DNA of 33,599 bases from Psychrobacter sp. FME6 (GTDB taxonomy: Bacteria; Pseudomonadota; Gammaproteobacteria; Pseudomonadales; Moraxellaceae). The DNA is taken from assembly GCF_014861365.1 (NCBI RefSeq), contig NZ_RRYW01000026.1:1-33599 (forward strand), in the 5' to 3' direction. This document shows positions 1-7,426 of this stretch, in pieces (the first letter of the stretch is position 1; each line of letters opens with the position of its first letter). Under the pieces are notes generated by a model. The model was given only the letters and a program-made list of their open reading frames with translations, was not told the DNA's origin and searched no databases. Both the position numbers and the translations under genes were made by a program.

Positions 1-15
1 CTGGTAATCGTTTAA

Positions 16-1107
16 TTGATTTATTTTATAACATTTTTGTGGTCATCTGACTATATCTTTGGGGTTACCTTCCTCGGGGCATTCGTCGAGATTTTCTTAA
101 GTCAGTTCATCACTAAGCTTAAATCTTTGATGAGTCCAATCGTTACCGGTTGTGTTATTGTCACCATTGGTCTGTCGTTGACCAAAACAGGTCTAACCGA
201 TTTAGCAGGGGGTGTTGGTGCTGAAAACTTTGGTAGTATGGAGAATTTACTACTAGGCGGCGGTGTGTTAGTGAGCGTGGTGCTAATCAGTATCGTTAAT
301 AATAAAGTCATTCGCTCAAGTGCTATTTTTATCGGTTTAATGTTAGGTCTAATAGTAGCAGCATTTATGGGCCGTATTGATTTTTCATTGGTCTCAGAAG
401 CCCCTTTATTAACGGTACCCGTACCCTTTAAGTTTGGTTTTGGTTTTGATTGGCAAGCCTTTATTCCTATTGCCTTTATGTATATTATTACCAGTATCGA
501 GACCTCAGGTGATTTGACCGCAACGTCGATGATCTCAGGTGAGCCGATAAAAGGCCCACTATATGAGAAACGTATCAAAGGCGGCGTATTAGGTGATGGT
601 GTCAACTCCGCCATTTCTGGTATATTTAACAGCTTCCCCGTAACCACATTTAGCCAGAATAATGGTGTCATCCAAATGACTGGTATTGCCAGTCGCTATG
701 TTGGCTTTTATGTGGCAGGTATCTTATTTATAATGGGTCTGTTTCCTGTTTTAGGTGCTATCTTTACTCAGTTGCCAAAGCCGGTGGTTGGCGGCGTAAC
801 GCTGTTGATGTTCGCTACTGTAGCGACTGCGGGTATTCGTATCCTCTCGACAGTGAACTTTACCCATCGTAATGTGTTAATCATTGCCACCTCATTGGGT
901 CTGGGTCTAGGTGTTGCGTTTGTTCCTGATGTCTTTGCGCAAATGCCACAACTGTTCCGCAATATCTTTGGCTCAGCAGTGACCATGTCAGGGGTAATAG
1001 CCATTGCGCTCGATGTGATTTTGCCGAAGAACTATGGTGTCGAATATGATACTGAAGAGCAGCATATCGAAGACGGCCTAAAACCGCTTAGAAAAAAAGC
1101 GTCTTAG
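16..1107 (+). CDS. NCS2-family xanthine/uracil permease, N-terminus missing
   Basis: Inner-membrane proton-coupled purine (xanthine or urate) or uracil importer of the NCS2 family. The 363 residues align with the region of E. coli XanQ/XanP that starts about 100 residues into those proteins. The NCS2 signature is present (QNNGVIQMTGIASR), as is the acidic transmembrane motif ETSGDLTATSM. Many hydrophobic helices run to the C-terminus. The first transmembrane segments are absent, and a TAA stop at 13-15 sits in the same frame directly before the TTG at 16. The open frame therefore cannot continue upstream. Either the gene is frameshifted or truncated, or the assembly has an error. The position next to urate genes suggests a purine substrate, but uracil cannot be excluded. 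Confidence 0.8.
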   Translation: MIYFITFLWSSDYIFGVTFLGAFVEIFLSQFITKLKSLMSPIVTGCVIVTIGLSLTKTGLTDLAGGVGAENFGSMENLLLGGGVLVSVVLISIVNNKVIRSSAIFIGLMLGLIVAAFMGRIDFSLVSEAPLLTVPVPFKFGFGFDWQAFIPIAFMYIITSIETSGDLTATSMISGEPIKGPLYEKRIKGGVLGDGVNSAISGIFNSFPVTTFSQNNGVIQMTGIASRYVGFYVAGILFIMGLFPVLGAIFTQLPKPVVGGVTLLMFATVATAGIRILSTVNFTHRNVLIIATSLGLGLGVAFVPDVFAQMPQLFRNIFGSAVTMSGVIAIALDVILPKNYGVEYDTEEQHIEDGLKPLRKKAS

Positions 1108-1145
1108 TAGCTGATTTACAAATGCTTCATCATGATGTATAAAAT

Positions 1146-1180
1146 AAAGCCTCAATAGTATTGAACTACTGAGGCTTTAG
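1146..1180. terminator. Bidirectional hairpin terminator between convergent genes
   Basis: AAGCCTCA pairs with TGAGGCTT, and the stem extends through TAGT/ACTA across one mismatch to a short ATTGA loop. It lies between the convergent permease and tetR genes. There are A residues on the left side and only a short T run on the right. Confidence 0.65.
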
Positions 1181-1226
1181 CTTGGTATCCATAAATAATA
1201 TCGGCAACGCTAGCTAGCTGTAATCG

Positions 1227-1892
1227 CTATTCAATGCCACAGCCACGTAAAATGAATGGCACTAGAAAGTCAGCAGCCCGTGCTTCATCTTGTTCATCGT
1301 ACTCAGTCTTGTTCATCAAGCCGACGATTTCTGTTTCAAATTCAGCGTAGCGCTGCGTCGTGGCCCAAATCAAAATCAGCAGCTGCAATGGATCATCGAT
1401 AGCGATTTTGCCTTGTTCGTGCCATGTTTTCATCACTTGAGTTTTATCAAGCGCCCATTCTTTCATCACCGTCGACATAAAGTCATGTAGATGTAATGCC
1501 CCACCGATGACCTCAAGCGCAAACAGCTTATGCCGATTTGGGTGAGCAAAGGCTTGATGTAATTTGGTACGCACAAACTTTTCGATGACTGTTTTGGGAT
1601 CGCTGTCCACCGTCATCGTCACCAAGCCCTCATTCCACTCTTCAATAATAGAAAGCAAAACAACCTTATACAGGTTTTTTTTATTCTTAAAGTAATAATG
1701 AATATTGGCTTTTGGCAAACCCGCTCGATCGGCGATACCTTGCATCGTGGCACCGCGATAGCCTTGCAATACAAATTCTTCTTCAGCAGCGGTCAAAATC
1801 AGTGCTTGATTGTGTGCACGAATATCCTGCTGATTACGGTGTACAGCGCTCTCAGAGGATGATGGTGCGTTTGATTTAGCGTTTTGAGTCAT
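1227..1892 (-). CDS. TetR-family repressor, RutR-like
   Basis: Cytoplasmic DNA-binding repressor of 221 residues. The N-terminal helix-turn-helix covers roughly residues 30-76, with recognition helix around LPKANIHYYFKNKKNLY. The C-terminal ligand domain resembles E. coli RutR (YcdC type), with matching stretches such as the hydrophobic LLILIWATTQRYAEFETEI. RutR controls pyrimidine and purine catabolism in E. coli and recognises TTGACCAnnTGGTCAA. A site of exactly that type lies upstream, in the divergent space before uraD. The gene is transcribed away from the urate operon and converges on the permease gene. It probably represses the urate pathway; the effector (uracil, urate or xanthine) cannot be read from sequence. 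Confidence 0.85.
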   Translation of the reverse strand: MTQNAKSNAPSSSESAVHRNQQDIRAHNQALILTAAEEEFVLQGYRGATMQGIADRAGLPKANIHYYFKNKKNLYKVVLLSIIEEWNEGLVTMTVDSDPKTVIEKFVRTKLHQAFAHPNRHKLFALEVIGGALHLHDFMSTVMKEWALDKTQVMKTWHEQGKIAIDDPLQLLILIWATTQRYAEFETEIVGLMNKTEYDEQDEARAADFLVPFILRGCGIE

Positions 1893-2023
1893 AGGATGAA
1901 CCGTTAGACATTAATGTGAATAAACAACCATATTCCAGCGTGAATTTAAGATAAACTAATAGATTAATACGCTAATTTTTATGGAACATGGCAAGCAAAT
2001 ATAAAATATTTTTCATAAAGTAG

Positions 2024-2039
2024 TTGACCAAATGGTCAG
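2024..2039. promoter_or_regulatory. RutR-type operator in the uraD promoter
   Basis: The sequence TTGACCA-AA-TGGTCAG matches the E. coli RutR consensus TTGACCAnnTGGTCAA at all but the last position. It lies beside a gene for a RutR-like protein and overlaps the -35 hexamer of the predicted uraD promoter, as expected for repression by occlusion. I saw no second copy in the other intergenic spaces by eye. Confidence 0.8.
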
Positions 2040-2052
2040 GTTTAAGCAGAAT
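2024..2052 (+). promoter_or_regulatory. Predicted sigma-70 promoter for the urate operon
   Basis: A -35 box TTGACC (2024-2029) and a -10 box CAGAAT (2047-2052) are separated by 17 bases. The -35 box lies inside the RutR-type palindrome. Transcription would start about 155 bases before the uraD start codon. Confidence 0.55.
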
Positions 2053-2215
2053 GGTTAATATTAAACCAATTACGACTCATTCGATACTACTTTAACATGG
2101 GTTTTTACCCTGATTTATGTAATCAAGAGAAATGATCCTCTTTATAAACTTATATCAATCGAATTATAAACTCGTATCATTCAACTTTTTTGTGTCAAAA
2201 GATAAGGATATCACT

Positions 2216-2737
2216 GTGAGCTTATCACTATCGCAACTCAATGCCCTGTCGCCAGCCGATGCTACCTCAAAATTCCTGACCTGTTGCACTAGCAGCCGTT
2301 GGGCGAGCCTATTGGCAGATGCGCGTCCGTTTGAAGATGTAGATGCTCTAATGAGCGCAAGCGATGCAGCATGGGGCCAGGCGCAAACAGAAGAAGCCAA
2401 TTTATTAGAGGCCTTTGACGGTCATCCACAGATTGGTAATGTTGACTCATTAAAAGAGAAATATCGTAATACGCAAGACAGCGCCGCACATGAGCAATCA
2501 GGTGCTAATAACGCTGATGACGCTGTGATTGAAGCCTTAGCACAAGGCAATCAAGACTACCTCGATAAATTTGGTTTTATCTTTATTGTTTATGCTACGG
2601 GTAAAAGCGCGCAAGAAATGCTTGACTTATTACTCGCTCGCTTGCCAAATGATCGTGAAACAGAACTGGGCAATGCAGCAGCTGAACAAAACAAAATAAC
2701 CCGTTTACGTTTGCAGAAAATGCTAAGCGACGCTTAA
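2216..2737 (+). CDS. uraD: OHCU decarboxylase
   Basis: 2-oxo-4-hydroxy-4-carboxy-5-ureidoimidazoline decarboxylase, the third step from urate to S-allantoin, in the cytoplasm. I chose the GTG at 2216 because AAGGA lies seven bases before it and the resulting 173 residues fit the family length. A longer reading from 2132 is open but unlikely. Family motifs are visible: the catalytic histidine in HPQIG (H70), EQSG at 93-96, FGFIFIVYATGKSA at 119-132, and the C-terminal EQNKITRLRLQKML. It is first in the operon, 52 bases before uraH. Confidence 0.93.
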   Translation: MSLSLSQLNALSPADATSKFLTCCTSSRWASLLADARPFEDVDALMSASDAAWGQAQTEEANLLEAFDGHPQIGNVDSLKEKYRNTQDSAAHEQSGANNADDAVIEALAQGNQDYLDKFGFIFIVYATGKSAQEMLDLLLARLPNDRETELGNAAAEQNKITRLRLQKMLSDA

Positions 2738-2789
2738 ACTTAACTTTAGAGTTAGACTCATTTTTTCCACACATATAAAAGGAATTATT

Positions 2790-3158
2790 ATGTCCGCTAC
2801 TTTATCATCACATATTCTAGACACGCATCTTGGTAAACCAGCTGCTGATATCGCTGTAACACTACATCGTGTGTCTGCGAGCGGTGAAGCAAAACTATTG
2901 GCCAATGGCGTTACCAACGCTGATGGTCGCGTGGCACCAGACAGCTGGGCGTTTGACCCATCTATTGATATCGCTGAATATCATATTGATATTGGTCGCT
3001 ATACATTGACGTTTGATACGCAGTCTTATTTTGATGCGCAAAATCTCACTGCATTTTATCCGCAAGTTATTATCGACTTTATGGTCAGTGATGGGAATCA
3101 TTACCATGTGCCGTTGTTGCTTAGCGCACATGGTTATAGTACCTATCGCGGCTCATAA
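2790..3158 (+). CDS. uraH: 5-hydroxyisourate hydrolase (transthyretin-like)
   Basis: Hydrolyses 5-hydroxyisourate, the product of urate oxidase, to OHCU. The 122 residues show both family signatures: LSSHILDTHLGKPA near the N-terminus (H8) and the C-terminal YRGS tetrapeptide preceded by HYHVPLLLSAHGYST (H104/H106). R47 lies in the conserved TNADGR stretch. There is no signal peptide, so it is cytoplasmic. AAGGA lies a few bases before the ATG. It sits between uraD and the urate oxidase gene, so the first three steps are encoded together. Confidence 0.95.
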   Translation: MSATLSSHILDTHLGKPAADIAVTLHRVSASGEAKLLANGVTNADGRVAPDSWAFDPSIDIAEYHIDIGRYTLTFDTQSYFDAQNLTAFYPQVIIDFMVSDGNHYHVPLLLSAHGYSTYRGS

Positions 3159-3176
3159 TTTTATCTCTTTATCACT

Positions 3177-3202
3177 CGAAGCCTTATACGAATAAGGCTA
3201 AA
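3177..3202. other. Perfect hairpin after uraH
   Basis: AGCCTTAT-ACGA-ATAAGGCT forms a perfect 8-bp stem with a 4-base loop and weaker flanking CTCG/CGAG pairing. No T tract follows, so it may stabilise or process the uraDH transcript rather than terminate it. Confidence 0.45.
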
Positions 3203-3366
3203 CGAGCGCTGTAAACTCTAAACGTCTGACAGTGAGGTCAGTGGTTTAAGACCAAATAAATAATGCTGGTATCGCTACGTTGTATCACAATCTTTTATAA
3301 TAACGAAGGTGAGCAAAAGTCGTTACGAGTTACCAAGATATAACAATATAAAAGGACATTGACAAC

Positions 3367-4671
3367 ATGGGTGCATATCTTCTCGATTGGCTAAGTTTAT
3401 TCTTCCGCTGGTTTCACGTTATCGCTGGTGTAGCATGGATTGGCGCATCTTTTTACTTCGTATGGCTCGACATGAGTCTTCAGAAGCCACCAGAGTGGAA
3501 AGCCAAAAAAGGCATTTCAGGTGACCTTTGGGCAGTTCATGGTGGTGGTTTCTACGAAATTGCCAAGTACAAGCTCGAACCTGAAGAAATGCCAAAAACA
3601 CTGCATTGGTTCAAATGGGAAGCCTACACCACTTGGCTGACCGGTATGATGATGCTTATCATCGTGTACTATATCAATGCCACAGCGTACTTGATTGATC
3701 CAAGTAAAGTGGATTTTGGTAGCAGTGTGGGTGCCATATCTACCAGTTTACTGTTCTTATTTGGCAGCTACTTTATTTATGAAGCCATTGTACGCAGCAG
3801 TATCGGCAAAAATAAACTGGTTTTTAGTGTCACTATCTTTATATTAATGATTATTGCCACTTGGGGTTCTTATCAGTTATTTAGTGACCGTGCTTCCTTT
3901 ATCCATGTTGGTGCCATTTTAGGTACAATCATGGCAGGTAACGTATTCTTTGGAATTATGCCTGCTCAGCGCGCATTGGTAGATTGTGTAAGTCGTGGCG
4001 TAAAACCAGGTCCAGATGTAGCAGCTTTAGCATTAATGGCCAGAAACCGCTCGGTGATGAATAACTACTTTACTCTACCGCTAATCTTTATCATGATTAG
4101 TAATCACTATCCAATGATGTATTCACATGCGCATGGCTGGTTGGTATTGGTATTCGTCGGTATTATCACTGCAACTGCTCGTCATTACTTCAACGAAAAA
4201 CACTTGGGTCGCAATAAACCAAAATTCTTAGTGGTTCCTGCGATAGCAACCGTATTACTAATTATTTGGATGCGTCCGACACCAATTGAGAAATCACCAA
4301 CCCCTGCCGTCAGTGCGACTGCTCCAGCAGAAGACGCAGCACCGACAGATACGCCACCTGCTGATGGTGCAGAAGCTGATGCTGCTAGTAATGAAAACGC
4401 GGCCGAAGCCGTCCCAGTGTCTGCATCTGCTGATGATGATGCTATGGCTATAGTTCATGAACGTTGCACCACTTGTCATGCCGTGCAACCGACTCACGAA
4501 ATGTTTAATGTACCTCAAGCCGGTATTGTTTTAGAAACTCCAGCAGATCTAAAAACCTATAAAGCAAGAATCATCACGGCGGTACAAACAGAATATATGC
4601 CTTTTGGTAACCTGACTAATATGACAGATGACGAGCGTCAGCAATTACTCGAGTATACCTCAGGGTTATAA
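3367..4671 (+). CDS. puuD: Membrane urate oxidase with C-terminal cytochrome c (PuuD type)
   Basis: Oxidises urate to 5-hydroxyisourate. This type is an integral membrane protein unrelated to soluble uricase and passes electrons to a fused cytochrome c, so it need not make peroxide. About the first 310 residues are multi-helix membrane sequence (urate_ox_N/DUF989), starting with LDWLSLFFRWFHVIAGVAWIG. A linker rich in Ala, Asp, Glu and Pro (about 316-358) leads to the heme domain, with CTTCH at 367-371 and the likely axial Met in YMPFGN (M411). No other uricase gene is in the window. The name should not be confused with E. coli PuuD of putrescine catabolism. Confidence 0.92.
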   Translation: MGAYLLDWLSLFFRWFHVIAGVAWIGASFYFVWLDMSLQKPPEWKAKKGISGDLWAVHGGGFYEIAKYKLEPEEMPKTLHWFKWEAYTTWLTGMMMLIIVYYINATAYLIDPSKVDFGSSVGAISTSLLFLFGSYFIYEAIVRSSIGKNKLVFSVTIFILMIIATWGSYQLFSDRASFIHVGAILGTIMAGNVFFGIMPAQRALVDCVSRGVKPGPDVAALALMARNRSVMNNYFTLPLIFIMISNHYPMMYSHAHGWLVLVFVGIITATARHYFNEKHLGRNKPKFLVVPAIATVLLIIWMRPTPIEKSPTPAVSATAPAEDAAPTDTPPADGAEADAASNENAAEAVPVSASADDDAMAIVHERCTTCHAVQPTHEMFNVPQAGIVLETPADLKTYKARIITAVQTEYMPFGNLTNMTDDERQQLLEYTSGL

Positions 4672-4843
4672 GCAAACCGTTTAGCAATCTACCTAACGCT
4701 GGTTTTTATATCGAAGCCAGCGTTATCACAGTATGGTTTTTGACCCTATCTAGCTTTATAAAAGTTCAGATACTATGGCTCAAATAAAAGACCGCACTTC
4801 TTGTTCTACCCTATTTCGTTTTAGTTTATCTAGGATAATCATA

Positions 4844-5836
4844 ATGACAAAAAAAATAACCAGCGATTTTAATCAGGATGCCTATCCGCGTGACCTAAAA
4901 GGCTATGCCGGTAATCCACCAAAGGCTAACTGGCCAGGTGGCGCTAAGATCGCGGTGCAGTTTGTACTTAATATCGAAGAAGGTGCAGAAAACAGCGTCA
5001 TTCATGGCGATGGTCAGTCAGAACGCTTTTTATCTGACGTATTAGGTACGCCTGAATTTCTCAATCGTCACCAATCTATTGAGTCAGCATTTGAGTACGG
5101 TAGTCGTGTCGGCGTTTGGCGTGTATTAGATACCTTTAAAGAGTACGGTTTACCGATCACTACCTTTACTTGTGCTGCTGCTGCTGAAAAGACACCGCAT
5201 ATCGTTGAACGCGTCTTAGAAGATGGTCATGAAATTGCTAGTCATGGACTACGCTGGATTACTTATCAGGATATGTACCGTGAGACTGAACGCGAACATG
5301 TACGCCGCGCCACTGAAATCTTTGAGAGCATGCTTGGTAAGCAGCCACTCGGTTGGTATACCGGTCGTGATAGCCCCAATACTCGCGAACTGGTCGCTGA
5401 ACAAGGTGGCTATATTTATGACTCGGATTCTTATGCCGATGAACTCCCCTACTGGCTCAATGTCAAAGTAGAAGAAGGCAGTAAAATCGCCCGTAAACCG
5501 CATTTGGTTATCCCTTATACACTTGAGACCAATGACATGCGTTTTGCTTCTAGCCCTGGTTTTACCAACGCTGAACCTTTTTACCAGTACTTAAAAGACA
5601 GCTTTGATACCTTGTATGAAGAAGGCGACAAAGACGGTAAGAACGAGCCAAAAATGCTAACGATTGGCTTGCATTGCCGTATCATCGGTCGCGCTGGTCG
5701 TATCACTGCGCTCAAACAGTTTTTAAAATACATCACCAGTAAACCCGATGTTTGGGTATGTCGCCGCGATGAAATCGCCAAGCACTGGTATGAAAACCAT
5801 CCAGCAACGGCAGATAACACCGCCAACTGGATGTAA
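4844..5836 (+). CDS. puuE: Allantoinase, polysaccharide-deacetylase type
   Basis: Hydrolyses allantoin to allantoate. It is a NodB-fold enzyme of the PuuE family, unrelated to the amidohydrolase AllB. I chose the ATG at 4844 (330 residues) because AGGA lies about 10 bases before it; the in-frame ATG at 4775 adds 23 residues without similarity. Motifs include EYGSRVGVWR (84-93), GHEIASHG (128-135), GWYTGRDSPNTR (170-181) and YDSDSYADELPYW (192-204). It lies 172 bases after the urate oxidase gene on the same strand, in pathway order. Confidence 0.93.
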   Translation: MTKKITSDFNQDAYPRDLKGYAGNPPKANWPGGAKIAVQFVLNIEEGAENSVIHGDGQSERFLSDVLGTPEFLNRHQSIESAFEYGSRVGVWRVLDTFKEYGLPITTFTCAAAAEKTPHIVERVLEDGHEIASHGLRWITYQDMYRETEREHVRRATEIFESMLGKQPLGWYTGRDSPNTRELVAEQGGYIYDSDSYADELPYWLNVKVEEGSKIARKPHLVIPYTLETNDMRFASSPGFTNAEPFYQYLKDSFDTLYEEGDKDGKNEPKMLTIGLHCRIIGRAGRITALKQFLKYITSKPDVWVCRRDEIAKHWYENHPATADNTANWM

Positions 5837-5986
5837 CTATCGACATTAGAGACGTATCATCATATTAATAAGCAAGTATGTAATAGAAGCTAAGCTCGCT
5901 GATGATACGCTCAAGGCCATTTATAACTTAATAAACGGCTAAAAAATCAAATAAATGATATTATTAAATAATATAAAGGTGAACTC

Positions 5987-6547
5987 ATGAAAACCACGAT
6001 AATTGCCCAACCTTTAACCAAAGCTGCTTTTGCGCCTTATGGTTCAGTGATTGAGCCTTATGACGATGAAGAAAAATGTCCTGAAAACAGTTGGGATATC
6101 AATCGTGGCTATGCGTGTCGTCATGATTCTATCTCAAAAGTGGCATTAGACGGCGGTGAAGTTGGTTTTAGTATTTTTCGCACTAAAAGACGCGACTGCC
6201 CTATTACGCTATCGGTCATGGAATATCACCCGTTTGGTACGCAAGCCTTCTTTTCTATGAATTCCACAGATTATCTGGTTGTGGTAGCTAAACCTGGCGA
6301 TGCGCCCAAATCAGCGGATGATTTAGAAGTATTTTATGCTCACTCGCATCAAGGTGTTCAGTATGACGCCAATGTTTGGCACCATCCGCTACTAGCACTA
6401 AAAGCAGATTGTGACTTTTTAGTTGTCGATCGTATCAATGGTGAGGGTAACAACTGCCATGAATTTGAGATTGATGATTGGGAAGTTTGCGTTGATGTGT
6501 CTGCTGAGCAGGCTAAATCAGAGAGAGCAAAGGCTAATGCTGTTTAG
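5987..6547 (+). CDS. allA: Ureidoglycolate lyase
   Basis: Splits ureidoglycolate into glyoxylate and urea, the last step of the pathway. The 186 residues carry the family pattern MEYHPFGTQAF and the cupin-like core GVQYDANVWHHPLLAL followed by DFLVVDRINGEGNNCHE. AAAGGTG precedes the ATG. About 20 C-terminal residues rich in Ala, Lys and Glu exceed the usual length. The allantoate-degrading enzyme that would feed this gene and allE is not adjacent. Confidence 0.93.
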   Translation: MKTTIIAQPLTKAAFAPYGSVIEPYDDEEKCPENSWDINRGYACRHDSISKVALDGGEVGFSIFRTKRRDCPITLSVMEYHPFGTQAFFSMNSTDYLVVVAKPGDAPKSADDLEVFYAHSHQGVQYDANVWHHPLLALKADCDFLVVDRINGEGNNCHEFEIDDWEVCVDVSAEQAKSERAKANAV

Positions 6548-6708
6548 ACATTAAATAAATAGTATTTTGATTATGCTTTAATTTGATTGTGCTCTAAAAA
6601 GCACACTGACATCAGAGTTAGCCAAAATTGACATTAAAAGAACACCAAGTTAAACACTCTAAAATACTTATTGAGCTTTTTAGATAGACAACACATTCTT
6701 CTAACGGT

Positions 6709-6990
6709 TTATTTTAATCGATGTCTGAGACGGCCGTTATTGCCTTCTATACCTACGTTGTACTGTTTTCCCATACATAAGCCACTTCTTGCGATGCACG
6801 TAAGTCCAAAACTTATCAACCTCTAACAGTCATTAACCATATTTAATCTTCTATTCTAGAATGACGGCCATGAGAGGTTAAGGCCTGATTATCAATGAAC
6901 TGACGCTTGCAGTCTTTACATTGATAGTTCTGCTTAACATAGCTTTTTATTGCATTTTTCTTTAGACTTATACTATGACAGTCAGGGCAT
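6709..6990 (-). pseudogene. Decayed IS1-family transposase (insA and insB fragments)
   Basis: Read on the minus strand from 6988, one frame gives [11 protein letters not shown] and then KQNYQCKDCKRQFIDNQA, which is the zinc-finger region of IS1 InsA, ending at a stop at 6843-6845. Just after it (6823 downward) comes EVDKFWTYVHRKKWLMYGK, the start of the InsB catalytic domain. After a jump of frame comes IEGNNGRLRHRLK, the InsB C-terminal region. The middle of InsB is deleted. The element cannot transpose; no clear terminal repeats were found around it. Confidence 0.8.
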
Positions 6991-7095
6991 CTGATTTAGG
7001 CATGAGCGCTTCTAAGGCGCCTGATATCAATGACATTGGGCTCATGGAAAACAGAGCAACTTTACATATTTCTAGTCAGCATATCTACAACTGAT

Positions 7096-7157
7096 TAGAG
7101 CATGGGTTTTAGATTTAGAGCATGGAACCTTAGGTTTAGAGCATGGAGCTTTAGATG
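7096..7157. repeat. Three-copy tandem repeat of about 21 bp
   Basis: Units begin at 7096, 7116 and 7137, each starting TAGAGCATGG and continuing with a variable tail (GTTTTAGATT, AACCTTAGGTT, AGCTTTAGATG). They lie next to the IS1 remnant and 270 bases before allE. No function is evident. Confidence 0.7.
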
Positions 7158-7303
7158 AATCATAGGTCTGTGCGTCATTAGAGAAAATGACAGCTGTTGT
7201 CGATAAAAAATGAAAACGATCCAAATTACCGGGCTATGTCTAACGTCTAATAATTTTGACAATAGCTTAGCCCTTCAAGCAAGCCGCAAATGATTTAGTG
7301 TTT

Positions 7304-7341
7304 AAAGGGAAATCCCAGCCAAACGGGTAACCCTCTCCTTT
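7304..7341 (+). promoter_or_regulatory. Possible folded leader before allE
   Basis: AAAGG and CCTTT could close a structure that contains two small palindromes, GGGAAATCCC and GGGTAACCC. It lies about 85 bases upstream of the allE start codon. I do not recognise a riboswitch class, and the pairing could be chance. Confidence 0.25.
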
Positions 7342-7426
7342 GCTCCACGATTCAAACTCAAAGACTTAAACTCAAAGGTTCAGACACAAATTTATCGCGG
7401 CACAAAACCACTAAGGAACATTAACC

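Larger units (their letters stand above)
1893..2215. other. Divergent control region between tetR and uraD
   Basis: This AT-rich space of about 320 bases holds the promoter and operator described separately and no supported gene. An in-frame ATG at 2132 upstream of uraD is not favoured, because it would add an unlikely 28-residue hydrophobic extension. Confidence 0.7.
6548..7426. other. Long intergenic space between allA and allE
   Basis: About 880 bases without an intact gene. It holds the IS1-family remnant (6709-6990), a three-copy 21-bp tandem repeat (7096-7157) and a possible folded leader (7304-7341), each listed separately. The remainder is AT-rich, with no supported reading frame. 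Confidence 0.7.

Noticed and set aside
102..671. Long minus-strand open frame opposite the permease gene
   Set aside because: Its sequence is the shadow of an evident NCS2 permease and has no recognisable motif.
3367..4671. Interpretation of puuD as the E. coli putrescine-pathway enzyme of the same name
   Set aside because: The protein is a membrane protein with a heme motif; the E. coli enzyme is a soluble glutamine amidotransferase-like hydrolase.
4695..4724. AACGCTGG/CCAGCGTT hairpin after the urate oxidase gene as a terminator
   Set aside because: The loop is long, there is no T tract, and pathway genes continue downstream; it may only be an attenuating hairpin.
7096..7157. The regularly spaced repeat as a CRISPR array
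   Set aside because: The units are adjacent with no unique spacers and there are no cas genes.
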